64,000 nucleotides of DNA from Aquamicrobium sp. GTDB taxonomy: Bacteria > Pseudomonadota > Alphaproteobacteria > Rhizobiales > Rhizobiaceae. Every line of letters starts with the position of its first letter. Within the stretch, counting starts at the first letter, position 1. The DNA lies in contig NZ_JAMLIE010000002.1 of assembly GCF_023954335.1 (NCBI RefSeq), positions 620,001 through 684,000 of the forward strand. Reading direction: 5' to 3'. Shown here piece by piece: positions 27,960 to 38,593 of the stretch. The notes beneath the pieces are model-generated. The model saw only the letters and a program-made list of their open reading frames with translations, made no database searches and was not told the origin of the DNA. The position numbers and the translations under genes were made by a program.

Positions 27960-28895
27960 GTGGCGCGCAGCACCGTCCTTGCCCATATCGTGCGGCACGA
28001 CGACCGCACCGCCAGCGGCGCGTGGGCCGGCTATGCGCTGCAATCCGCCTTCCAGCCCATCTTCGCCTTCAGCCGGGGACAGCTCGAAATCGCCGCCTTC
28101 GAGGGGTTGATCCGGCCGTTCCGCGACGGCGCAAGCGTCCCGCCGCTCGAATTCTTCCACTCCGTTCCGGCGGGCGAGCGGTTCGCGGTCGAGACGCTGA
28201 CGCGCACGCTGCACCTTCTCAACGCCGGATCGTTCCTGAAGCCGCCGGCGATGCTGTTCGTCAATTTCGATCCTTCGGTGTTCCTCGACCGGGAGCTGGC
28301 GGAGACGGCGCTGCGCGACATGCGGCTGACGCTGCACGAGGCCGGCATCGACCCGCGCCGCGTGGTCTGCGAGGTGACGGAGAAACGCTCCGCCTCCGAG
28401 CCCGCGCTCGCCGCCTTCGTCTCGGCGCTGCGCAGCCACGGCTTCCGCATCGCCGTCGACGATTACGGGGCCGAGGAATCGGACATGGAGCGGGTGGCCG
28501 CGCTCAGGCCCGATATCGTCAAGTTCGACGCGAAATGGATCGGCCGATTGATGGACACGCGGCCGGGCTTCGCCCTGCTCAAGGTGATGGTGCGGGAATT
28601 CTCCTCACGCGGCGTCGGCATCGTCTTCGAGGGCATCGAGGACCGGCGCCAGCTCGAGCTGGCCGAAAAGGCGGGCGCGGACATGGTGCAGGGGTTCGCG
28701 CTGGCGCGGCCGGCGCTGGTGCCGGTCGATTTCTCGGCCTTCGCCCATGTCGGCGACGATGCCGGCGTGCGCGCCGGCCGGGGCGAAACCCGCCCGCGGG
28801 CCGACCATCGGGATGGCGATCACGATGCCTCGGCCCACCTTCCGCAGCGGACGGCGCAGGCGCACAGGCCGTTCGGCCGCCGCGGCGAGGGGTAG
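27960..28895 (+). CDS. EAL-domain protein (probable c-di-GMP phosphodiesterase)
   Basis: A 311-aa soluble protein with a single EAL domain over about residues 25-250. Catalytic positions are largely kept but diverged: FEGLIRPF for the EAL signature, LFVNFDPS, CEVTEK, DDYG and FEGIED, then MVQGFALARP. The last 60 residues are Arg/Pro/His-rich and probably disordered. The GTG at 27960 follows GAGG. Together with the GGDEF-EAL protein 2 kb away it makes this a local c-di-GMP spot. Catalysis is likely but not certain. Confidence 0.82.
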   Translation: MARSTVLAHIVRHDDRTASGAWAGYALQSAFQPIFAFSRGQLEIAAFEGLIRPFRDGASVPPLEFFHSVPAGERFAVETLTRTLHLLNAGSFLKPPAMLFVNFDPSVFLDRELAETALRDMRLTLHEAGIDPRRVVCEVTEKRSASEPALAAFVSALRSHGFRIAVDDYGAEESDMERVAALRPDIVKFDAKWIGRLMDTRPGFALLKVMVREFSSRGVGIVFEGIEDRRQLELAEKAGADMVQGFALARPALVPVDFSAFAHVGDDAGVRAGRGETRPRADHRDGDHDASAHLPQRTAQAHRPFGRRGEG

Positions 28896-28908
28896 GGCGC
28901 CGGCTGCT

Positions 28909-29124
28909 TCAATGCGCCTGGCTACGCTGCCGGTAGCCGTGATGACCCGCCAGCATGGCGACGACGTCGTTCAGCGCGTCGATGTCGACATAGTAGAAGC
29001 GGGAGAGCTGGACGGCGATCTCGTCCTCGGCGAAGCCGCGGGCCATGAGGAACTCCGCGGCGACCACAAGTTCCTCGCGCTCGGTCAGTCGGCGCTTCGG
29101 CGCGCCGTCCATCGGTAGAAGCAT
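28909..29124 (-). CDS. Small conserved-looking protein of unknown function
   Basis: A 71-aa acidic helical protein starting at 29124, with GGGA-type purines upstream. It has a Met-Leu start, a charged RRLTEREELVVAAEFL helix and ends in a His-rich tail. It is convergent with the EAL gene (13 bp apart), and no other frame explains the stretch. No family is recognised. Confidence 0.55.
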   Translation of the reverse strand: MLLPMDGAPKRRLTEREELVVAAEFLMARGFAEDEIAVQLSRFYYVDIDALNDVVAMLAGHHGYRQRSQAH

Positions 29125-29386
29125 CTTCGTTCCCTGTCATCGTTTCTTGTGATCGAGACGCGCAAAAACGCGAACGGAAACCTTCACAGAACTCGAAACA
29201 GAAGGACGATTACTTCGCTCTCCACGGGGACAGCCACGATACGACGAATCGCGACTTGATTATGCCATATGAGCGGCGGCTCACAAACATTTCCCGCATG
29301 CACCGGATGTTACTTGCGGGGCAGGGGCAGGAAGTGATACGTCGCAATCGGCGGGGGAATGGATCGACGAGCAGGAAACATCCGCG

Positions 29387-30070
29387 TTGCCGCGATATCG
29401 TCTTCATTGCGTGGTGTGCGCCGTCGCGGTTTCGGCCGTGCTGGCCGGCTGCACCACGAGCGAGCTCGGCCTCGAGGGGCAGCAGCTTTCGCTCGCCGGC
29501 TCCGTCGCGGGCGACGACCCGGTCCTTCCCGACAGCGTTTCGGTGACGCCCTCCATTTTCTCGCTGGCGCAGGCGCAGGACGAGATGGTCGCGGTCGCCG
29601 AGCCGGCGGCCTATTCGGCTCCCGTTTCCGCCGGCGCTGCGGCGCTGGCCGCCGTCAGCTCCGCGCCCGCCGGCAAGGTCGCGGCGCGCAGCCCCGAGCT
29701 CGACGCGCTGATCGCCCGCTATGCCGGCCATCATGAAATCCCGGTCGAGCTGCTGCGGCGCGTGGTCAAGCGCGAAAGCACCTTCAATCCGGCGGCGCGC
29801 AACGGCCCCTATTGGGGCCTGATGCAGATCCTGCCGCAGACGGCGCGCACGATGGGCTATGACGGCCCGCCCGAAGGGCTGCTCGACGCCGAGACCAACC
29901 TGAAATATGCCGGGCGCTACCTGCGCGGGGCCTATATCGTCGCCGAAGGCGATCACGACCTCGCGGTGCGCTACTACGCGCGCGGCTACTATTACGACGC
30001 CAAGCGCAAGGGCCTCCTGGAGGCGACCGGGCTGGGCAAGGACCGGCGCAGGATGCGGCGCGACGGTTAA
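29387..30070 (+). CDS. Lytic transglycosylase lipoprotein, SLT type
   Basis: A 227-aa envelope enzyme that cleaves peptidoglycan to 1,6-anhydromuropeptides. The signal peptide ends in the lipobox VLAGC with Cys22 as lipid site. A Ser/Ala/Val-rich linker leads to the SLT domain from about residue 103, with the catalytic Glu in KRESTFNP (about 127), then YWGLMQILPQTA (about 141) and NLKYAGRYL. The start is TTG at 29387 with AGGAAAC upstream; no ATG is available in frame before the lipobox. About 260 bp upstream contains no gene I can support. Confidence 0.87.
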   Translation: MPRYRLHCVVCAVAVSAVLAGCTTSELGLEGQQLSLAGSVAGDDPVLPDSVSVTPSIFSLAQAQDEMVAVAEPAAYSAPVSAGAAALAAVSSAPAGKVAARSPELDALIARYAGHHEIPVELLRRVVKRESTFNPAARNGPYWGLMQILPQTARTMGYDGPPEGLLDAETNLKYAGRYLRGAYIVAEGDHDLAVRYYARGYYYDAKRKGLLEATGLGKDRRRMRRDG

Positions 30071-30110
30071 ATCAGGCCGGGGGGCTTGTTTTTCGGGCGG
30101 ATCGGTTTCC

Positions 30111-30491
30111 ATGGGCGATGTGCGGAAAGTCCTCTACTATCTCGCGACTCTGGCCTTCACCGGCTTCTATCTCTTCAGCGTCTACGGCTATCTGACGCAG
30201 CACGATTTCTGGGCCGCGGAATATGCGCGGCTCGGCTATCCGGCCTATCTCGTCGGGATCATGAGCGTGGTGAAGCCGCTCGGCGTGCTGGCGGTGTGGG
30301 TGCGCCGTCCGCTCTGGCTGGCGCAACTCGCCTATGCCGGCTTCTTCTATCACCTACTGCTGGCCGCCAACGCGCATTTCCAGCTCGGCGAGAGCGCCGC
30401 GCTGCTGGCGGTCGGGCTGCTCGCCTGCGTCGTCGTCTCGTTCCTGACGCAGAACGCCGCCCGCACGCCGGCCTTCCGTCCGGAAGGCTGA
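30111..30491 (+). CDS. Small four-helix membrane protein, possibly DoxX-like
   Basis: A 126-aa integral membrane protein with about four helices (residues about 8-28, 46-64, 70-88, 94-114). It ends in a short polar tail. The layout suggests the DoxX/DUF group of small membrane proteins, but no diagnostic motif is present and the function is unknown. It lies 40 bp after the lytic transglycosylase and may be co-transcribed with it. Confidence 0.7.
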   Translation: MGDVRKVLYYLATLAFTGFYLFSVYGYLTQHDFWAAEYARLGYPAYLVGIMSVVKPLGVLAVWVRRPLWLAQLAYAGFFYHLLLAANAHFQLGESAALLAVGLLACVVVSFLTQNAARTPAFRPEG

Positions 30492-30511
30492 TCCGGCCGC
30501 CGGGCGGCGGC

Positions 30512-30841
30512 TCAGACCGCGCCGCCGCGGCCGATCCTGCGTTTGATGTCCAGCGCCCAGGCGCGGCCCTCGTCGCCGCCCCACAGCAGCCATGCGATCC
30601 GCCCGGCCGAGGGGTTGTCGTCGTTGAAGAAGTTGCGGCCGCGCCTGTCGACCTCGTGGCGGGCGAAGTAGCTGATCATTCGCCGGATGGTCTCCGGCGT
30701 CAGCGCCCTGCGCTCGACCAGCTCGCGGGCGCGGGCGACGCCGATCTCGGTGCCGCCGCGCCCGTACCGCGCGCGCCAGGCGAGGCCCTGCGCGGCATTG
30801 TCCGCGACGGCGGCCGGCGGGGTGAAGTCGACCTCTTCCAC
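30512..30841 (-). CDS. Hypothetical protein, co-oriented with carB
   Basis: A 109-aa protein. A short N-terminus is followed by a helical domain with the pattern TPETIRRMISYFARHEVD (about residues 48-65) and GRIAWLLWGGDEGRAWA (about 80-96). Similar stretches occur, as I recall, in phage-derived and bacterial hypothetical proteins around capsid/protease genes, but no function is known. The start lies 5 bp after the carB stop, so it should be the last gene of the carB transcript, convergent with the membrane protein gene. Confidence 0.65.
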   Translation of the reverse strand: MEEVDFTPPAAVADNAAQGLAWRARYGRGGTEIGVARARELVERRALTPETIRRMISYFARHEVDRRGRNFFNDDNPSAGRIAWLLWGGDEGRAWALDIKRRIGRGGAV

Positions 30842-30846
30842 CCGCT

Positions 30847-34341
<3,495 letters not shown>

Positions 34342-34514
34342 GGGAGGTTCCGCTTTTCTCGGGCTTGCGCGAAGCGCCGGGACGGACCCCTCCCTTATGC
34401 GCTTACGCGCGCGGAAGGCCCGGCCGGCTCGTCGCACAGCAATTCTGATGACAGGCTAAGCGCGCCTTATAGGGGAAGCGGCGGGGGGAGGGAACCCCGA
34501 AACGGCGTGAATCC

Positions 34515-34551
34515 ACCCCTGCCGGCAAAGCCTTCGGCGGCAGGGGTTTTC
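34515..34551. terminator. Hairpin between carB and the cytochrome b561 gene
   Basis: A perfect 10-bp stem (34515-34524 with 34538-34547) encloses 13 nt, with TTTT at its right edge. The cytochrome b561 gene ends 18 bp to the right on the minus strand, so the hairpin lies just downstream of that gene, but the T tract points to the plus strand. It probably stops the cytochrome transcript before carB. Confidence 0.45.
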
Positions 34552-34568
34552 GGGCTCGTAAACGGCCT

Positions 34569-35108
34569 TCAGGAGCGGCCCAGCCCCATGCGCGCGAGCA
34601 GCCGGTCGCGCAGCACGAACTGGTGGTAGAGCGCGGCGCCGACATGGGCGAGCGTGAGCGCGATGAGCAGCATCGCGCCGAGGCCGTGGCCGGCGCGCGG
34701 CGGATAGCGCGTGAAATCGGGCAGGGGGCCGGCGCCGGCGCCCCAGACGATGTCGGCGGCACCGGACAAGGCCATCATGGCGATTCCACTTCCCGCCATC
34801 AGCAGGATCGCGAGGTAAAGCAGGCCATGGACGGCGGAGGAGGCTGCTTTCTGCCAGCGCGGCAGGCTCGTCGGGTAGGGCGGCTTCCGGTCGACGGCGA
34901 CCCACCACAGGATGCGGGCGAGGGTGAGCGCCAGCACCGCGACGCCGACGGCGGTGTGGATACGCAGGATGCCGGCCTTGGCCACGTCGTCCACCATGCC
35001 GGCGGCGCGGAAGCCGGACAGGAGCAGCCCGAGGAGGGCGAGCGCGGTGATCCAGTGGATGGCGATGGGGACCGCGCCGTAGCGGTTTCCTGTGCTTCTG
35101 GCTGGCAT
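34569..35108 (-). CDS. Cytochrome b561 family protein
   Basis: A 179-aa four-helix inner-membrane di-heme protein. Conserved histidines suited to heme ligation sit at HW in IAIHWITAL (helix 1, about residue 17), IHTAVGV (helix 2, about 51), in helix 3 near AVHGLLY and at HVGAALYHQF (helix 4). It likely passes electrons from quinol to a periplasmic acceptor such as YceI or superoxide. The ATG at 35108 has AAGGAG 7 bp upstream. It is divergent from a MarR gene, and a palindrome lies between them. Confidence 0.87.
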   Translation of the reverse strand: MPARSTGNRYGAVPIAIHWITALALLGLLLSGFRAAGMVDDVAKAGILRIHTAVGVAVLALTLARILWWVAVDRKPPYPTSLPRWQKAASSAVHGLLYLAILLMAGSGIAMMALSGAADIVWGAGAGPLPDFTRYPPRAGHGLGAMLLIALTLAHVGAALYHQFVLRDRLLARMGLGRS

Positions 35109-35144
35109 CGGCTCGCTCCTTGTGTCGGGTACGACTTTTGGCTT

Positions 35145-35180
35145 ATATAGCATGCAATGTAATTGGATAGCAAGCTATAT
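35145..35180. promoter_or_regulatory. Imperfect palindrome between cytochrome b561 and marR genes
   Basis: ATATAGCATGC (35145-35155) and GCAAGCTATAT (35170-35180) are inverted arms that differ at one position, separated by 14 bp. The right arm overlaps the probable marR start at 35179. MarR proteins commonly bind such dyads in the gap to a divergent target gene, so this is the likely autoregulatory and cytochrome operator. Confidence 0.5.
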
Positions 35181-35622
35181 GGTATGGATCGGGCGCGACA
35201 GATCGGCAGGCTACATGACCAACTGGGCGGCAAGGCTGTTCGCCCGCGCCATCGACCGGCGGCTGAAGCCGCTCGGCCTTTCCAGCGCCCATATGCCGGT
35301 GATGTTCGCGCTGGGCGACGGGCGGGAAATGTCGCAGAAGGCGCTGGCGCAGGCCGCTTCCATCGAGCAGCCGACCATGGCCGCGACCCTGTCGCGCATG
35401 GAGCGCGACGGGCTGGTGCAGCGCCGCCCCGACCCCGGCGACCGCCGGGCGATGCTGTTCTCGCTGACGCCGCAGGCGGCGGAAAAGGCCGACGCGGTCC
35501 ATGCGGCGGCGGTCGCGGTCAACGCGCGTGCGCTGTCCGCGCTCGCGCCGCAGGAAAGGGATGCGTTTCTCGGCATGCTGGCGCGCGTGGTCGCCGGGCT
35601 GGGCGAGGACGAGCGGGGGTGA
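35179..35622 (+). CDS. MarR-family transcriptional regulator
   Basis: A 147-aa winged-helix regulator. The DRSAGYMTNWAARLFARAID helix at the N-terminus (residues 6-25), the HTH with MSQKALAQAASIEQPT (about 52) and the wing DPGDRRAMLFSLT (about 85) are typical of MarR. The start is uncertain: ATG at 35179 gives the usual family length, while 35152 and 35215 are alternatives with equally poor ribosome sites. It probably represses the divergent cytochrome b561 gene. Confidence 0.85.
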   Translation: MVWIGRDRSAGYMTNWAARLFARAIDRRLKPLGLSSAHMPVMFALGDGREMSQKALAQAASIEQPTMAATLSRMERDGLVQRRPDPGDRRAMLFSLTPQAAEKADAVHAAAVAVNARALSALAPQERDAFLGMLARVVAGLGEDERG

Positions 35623-36378
35623 GCGGCGGCGGCGGTGTGCCGCCGTGCGCCGACTAGGCGTTCGTCAGCGGATATCCGCCGGGCGGCGCTCACGGCAGGA
35701 CGTTATCCGTACGAGGAGGGATGCCGGCAGTTCGGATGAAGTCGAGGAGCCATGCTGTCGCTCTTGCGGGGAGGGGCGGGCTTCCGCACCTTCACGCGGG
35801 AACGCTCGGCTGCTTCCTCATGTTCGAAGAAGCGCGATCTTTGAGCGCCTGCGCTGCCCCTCATCCACCCTTCGGGCCGGCCCTGCGCTACGGCTCCGGC
35901 CCTCCGTCGCTCGAAAAGCCAAATCGTTGGCTTTTCGTCCGCTGCGCGGATCGCTCCTCACCCTCGTAAACGGGGAGAAGGAATGGCGGCCCCACCGCCG
36001 CATCCTCTTTGCCACGCTTGCAATTGGCGAAAGCAAGGACGGCAGCTTTCTTCTCCCCGTCTACGGGGAGAAGGTGGCGGCAGCCGGATGAGGGGCAGCG
36101 CCGTGGGCGCCGGTGATGCACAAGGCGCGACACGCTTTGGCGGCTTCAATAGCCGTATGCGGCTATCGTGACGGCATCTCACTGCATAGGGAAACCGAGC
36201 TCGATCTCATGCGGAGCATGCGACGGGCCTCGCGGCATTCCGGGGACATCGCCGGGGGGAAACGCGCCCATCACCCGCTGCGAGGGCAGGAAAGGCCGAC
36301 TCAGCTTGCTCCCCCTCGAGGATGAGCACGCGCTTCCTCGCCTTGCCCATCCTGACGGGTTTGTTGCCAAGTTAAAAA
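35623..36378. other. Large gene-poor intergenic stretch holding a repeat element
   Basis: No protein gene is supported between the marR stop and the TetR promoter. Most of the stretch is the family A repeat element (35852-36100) and its less conserved flanks. Short open frames here are explained by the repeats. 36101-36170 still has similarity to the flank of the second element copy (ATGATGC, ACAAG, CGCGAC, CGCTTT). Confidence 0.6.
35852..36100. repeat. Family A palindromic repeat element with 15-bp terminal inverted repeats
   Basis: The ends CGCTGCCCCTCATCC (35852-35866) and GGATGAGGGGCAGCG (36086-36100) are perfect 15-bp inverted repeats. Inside, CTTCTCCCCGTCTACGGGGAG with AAG (36050-36073) is a near-perfect palindrome. 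The same architecture and much of the internal sequence recur at 52453-52624. This copy has about 77 bp more in its left half. No transposase is encoded. It looks like a MITE-type or structured intergenic repeat. Confidence 0.85.
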
Positions 36379-36414
36379 TGATATTGATATCATATTCATA
36401 AAACAGGTATTGTC
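36379..36414 (+). promoter_or_regulatory. Promoter with overlapping palindrome upstream of the TetR gene
   Basis: ATGATAT-TG-ATATCAT (36379-36394) is a perfect 7-2-7 dyad in an A/T-rich island. TTGATA (36385-36390) and TATTGT (36409-36414) with 18 bp between form a plausible promoter, so the dyad overlaps the -35 box. A TetR repressor bound there would block its own operon. The assignment is inferred from position. Confidence 0.5.
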
Positions 36415-36439
36415 TGGCCGGGCACGGCATGGGCCGGTT

Positions 36440-36565
36440 TTCGGCAGCTTCGGCAGCTTCGGCAGCTTCGGCAGCTTCGGCAGCTTCGGCAGCTTCGGCA
36501 GCTTCGGCAGCTTCGGCAGCTTCGGCAGCTTCGGCAGCTTCGGCAGCTTCGGCAGCTTCGGCTGC
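36440..36565. repeat. Tandem 9-bp repeat, 13 perfect units plus 1 imperfect
   Basis: The unit TTCGGCAGC is repeated without error 13 times (36440-36556) and once with one change, TTCGGCTGC (36557-36565). The total is 126 bp. It lies between the probable promoter and the ATG at 36609 of the TetR gene. As RNA each unit junction reads GCAGC-UUCG-GCAGC, a C(UUCG)G tetraloop hairpin. Read as protein in frame with TetR it would be (Ser-Ala-Ala)n. It is neither a CRISPR array nor an iteron set that I recognise. Confidence 0.97.
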
Positions 36566-36608
36566 GCTGGCGAGGCGGGCCCGAAGACGAAACGGGAGGA
36601 ACCGCAGG

Positions 36609-37280
36609 ATGGCACAGGCCGCAGCACGGCACGAGGCATCCGGCTTCCGCTTCACCGATCGGCTGCTGGCAGAGGCAGCAAAGGGGAGGAAGGCGGAGCG
36701 GACACAGGCGCGGATACAGGCCGCCGCCTGCCGGCTGCTCGAGGATCGCGCGGCGACCGAGCTGAAGGTCGCCGAGATCTGCGCCGGGGCCGGGCTCGCG
36801 CACGGCACCTTCTACATCTATTTCCGCGACGTGCGCCACCTGATGGCGCAGACGCTGACCGCCTTCGTCGCCTTCATGCAGGCCTCGATGCGCGGGGCCG
36901 CGCGCATCGGCGGGCGCGACCGAATCCGCGCCTCCAACACCGCCTATTTCGGCCTGTTCGAGGACAATGCCGGGCTGATGCGCTGCCTCGTCTCGCGGCA
37001 GGACGATTTTCCCGAGGCGGCGCAGGCCTTCCAGATGCTGAACCGCGACTGGGCGCAGACCGTGGTCGAGGCGCGGCTGCGCCAGCTCGCCCGCGAGGGC
37101 CGCGCCGCGCCGCCGCGCGAGGAGCTGATGCGGCGCGCCTACGCGCTCGGCGGCATGGTCGACCAGTACCTGATCGCGCTGCTTTTCGGCCGCGACGGGA
37201 CCTTGGCGGAGATATCGAGGGATCGCGAGGCGGTGGTCGCCACGCTCAGCCTGATCTGGGAACGGGGAATGGAACCATGA
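36609..37280 (+). CDS. TetR-family transcriptional regulator
   Basis: A 223-aa repressor. The HTH runs over about residues 33-75 (KVAEICAGAGLAHGTFYIYF) and the ligand domain follows. The ATG at 36609 is chosen because GGGAGG lies 9 bp upstream. An in-frame ATG at 36429 would add 60 residues made almost wholly of (Ser-Ala-Ala) repeats and has no ribosome site; this longer form is an alternative. The gene ends with an ATGA overlap into the ligase gene, so it leads a three-gene operon and probably controls it. Confidence 0.87.
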   Translation: MAQAAARHEASGFRFTDRLLAEAAKGRKAERTQARIQAAACRLLEDRAATELKVAEICAGAGLAHGTFYIYFRDVRHLMAQTLTAFVAFMQASMRGAARIGGRDRIRASNTAYFGLFEDNAGLMRCLVSRQDDFPEAAQAFQMLNRDWAQTVVEARLRQLAREGRAAPPREELMRRAYALGGMVDQYLIALLFGRDGTLAEISRDREAVVATLSLIWERGMEP

Positions 37281-38593
37281 CGCCTGTCGGTGGCCTTGTC
37301 GAACGAGCCGAATTCATGACGCCGGCCGCGCTGCGCCCCCGCCAGGCGGCGGCGTGGCGCGCGCAGGCGCGGCATGTCGCGGAAAACTCCGCCTTCTACC
37401 GGGCGCTGTGGGGCCATGCCGCGCCGCCGCCGGAGCTTGCGCGCCTCGCCGAGCTGCCGCTTTCCGACAAGGCGCAGCTTCGCCTGTCGCAGGCGGCGCA
37501 CCCGCCCTTCGGCGATTATCTCGCCGCGCCGCGCGCCATGGCCAGCCGGCTGCACCGCACCTCGGGCACCACGGGCCAGGCGATGAACCTCGCGCTCTCG
37601 GCGCGCGACTGCCGCATCACCGAGGCGGTGGGCGGGCGCGGCCATGCGGCGGCGGGGCTGACGGCGCAGCACACCGTCGTCCACTGCCTCAACTACCAGA
37701 TGTGGATGGGCGGCGTCACCGACCACATGACGCTGGAGGCGACGGGCGCGCTCGTCGTTCCCTTCGGCGTCGGCGGCACCGAGCTCCTGATCCGCACCAT
37801 CCGCGAGGTCGGCATCAATGCCATCTCCTGCACGCCGTCCTATCCGGCGGTGCTGGAGCGGACGCTGGCCGAAAAATTCCCCGGCCTCGCGCCGCGCGAT
37901 CTCGGCCTCAAGCTCGGCCTGTTCGGCGGCGAGGCCGGGCTCGACGACGCGGCGTTGCGGGCGCGCATCCGCGAAACGTGGGGCATGGAGCCGCGCAACG
38001 CCAATTACGGCGTCTCCGACGTGTTCTCCAACTTCGCCGCCCAGTGCGAGCACGACACGCGGCTGCACTTCATGGCCGCCGACGTGCTGTGGCCGGAGCT
38101 GGTCGACCCCGACACGACCCGGCCGCTGCCGCTGGAAAAGGGCGCGAAGGGCGAGCTGGTGCTGACGCATCTGGTGCGCGACTGCCAGCCGCTGGTGCGC
38201 TTCCGCACCGGCGACATCGTCGCTGTCGACGAGACGGAGCCGTGCCGCTGCGGCCGCACCGGCTTCCGCTTCCGCGTCGTCGGGCGCAGCGACGACATGG
38301 TGGTGGTGCGGGGCCTGAACCTCTTCCCGACCATGGTGTCGGCCGTGCTGAGCGAGATCGGCGAGCTTTCCGGCGACTACCGCATCGTCCTCGACGCGCC
38401 GCCGCCCCATGACCGGCTGCCGCTCCATGTCGAGCGGGCGAAGGGCTCGCCCGACTCGCCCGGCCTTGCCGCGCGGGTGGCGGCGGCGATGAAGGAGAAA
38501 CTCGGCGCGTCGGCCGAGGTGACGGTGCTGCCGCCCGGCAGCTTTCCCGTCACCGAGGGCAAGACGAAGCGCGTGATCAGGAGCGAGCCATGA
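37277..38593 (+). CDS. Adenylate-forming acyl-CoA ligase, phenylacetate-CoA ligase (PaaK) type
   Basis: A 438-aa enzyme that activates a carboxylic acid with ATP and joins it to CoA. The ATP loop is RTSGTTGQAM (about residue 95), followed by VSDVFSNFAAQCE (the PaaK-type substrate region), FRTGDIVAV (about 310) and GRSDDMVVVRGLNLFPT (about 335-351). The CRCG motif just before it suggests a small metal site. It overlaps both neighbours by 4 bp. With the enoyl-CoA hydratase it points to breakdown of an aromatic or other acid. The true substrate is not known. Confidence 0.87.
   Translation: MTPVGGLVERAEFMTPAALRPRQAAAWRAQARHVAENSAFYRALWGHAAPPPELARLAELPLSDKAQLRLSQAAHPPFGDYLAAPRAMASRLHRTSGTTGQAMNLALSARDCRITEAVGGRGHAAAGLTAQHTVVHCLNYQMWMGGVTDHMTLEATGALVVPFGVGGTELLIRTIREVGINAISCTPSYPAVLERTLAEKFPGLAPRDLGLKLGLFGGEAGLDDAALRARIRETWGMEPRNANYGVSDVFSNFAAQCEHDTRLHFMAADVLWPELVDPDTTRPLPLEKGAKGELVLTHLVRDCQPLVRFRTGDIVAVDETEPCRCGRTGFRFRVVGRSDDMVVVRGLNLFPTMVSAVLSEIGELSGDYRIVLDAPPPHDRLPLHVERAKGSPDSPGLAARVAAAMKEKLGASAEVTVLPPGSFPVTEGKTKRVIRSEP

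Noticed and set aside
30512..30841. Prophage remnant
   Set aside because: Only one short gene with vaguely phage-like motifs; no integrase, capsid or attachment-site pair is seen.
35501..36091. Open frames across the family A repeat
   Set aside because: They arise from the repeat palindromes, recur at 52.1-52.7 kb for the same reason and have no ribosome site.
36440..36565. CRISPR array or replication iterons
   Set aside because: Units are 9 bp and directly joined without spacers, no cas genes are near, and there is no replication protein gene or DnaA-box cluster.
36429..36608. N-terminal (Ser-Ala-Ala)n extension of the TetR protein
   Set aside because: No ribosome site before the ATG at 36429, while the ATG at 36609 has GGGAGG at good distance. 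Kept only as an alternative.
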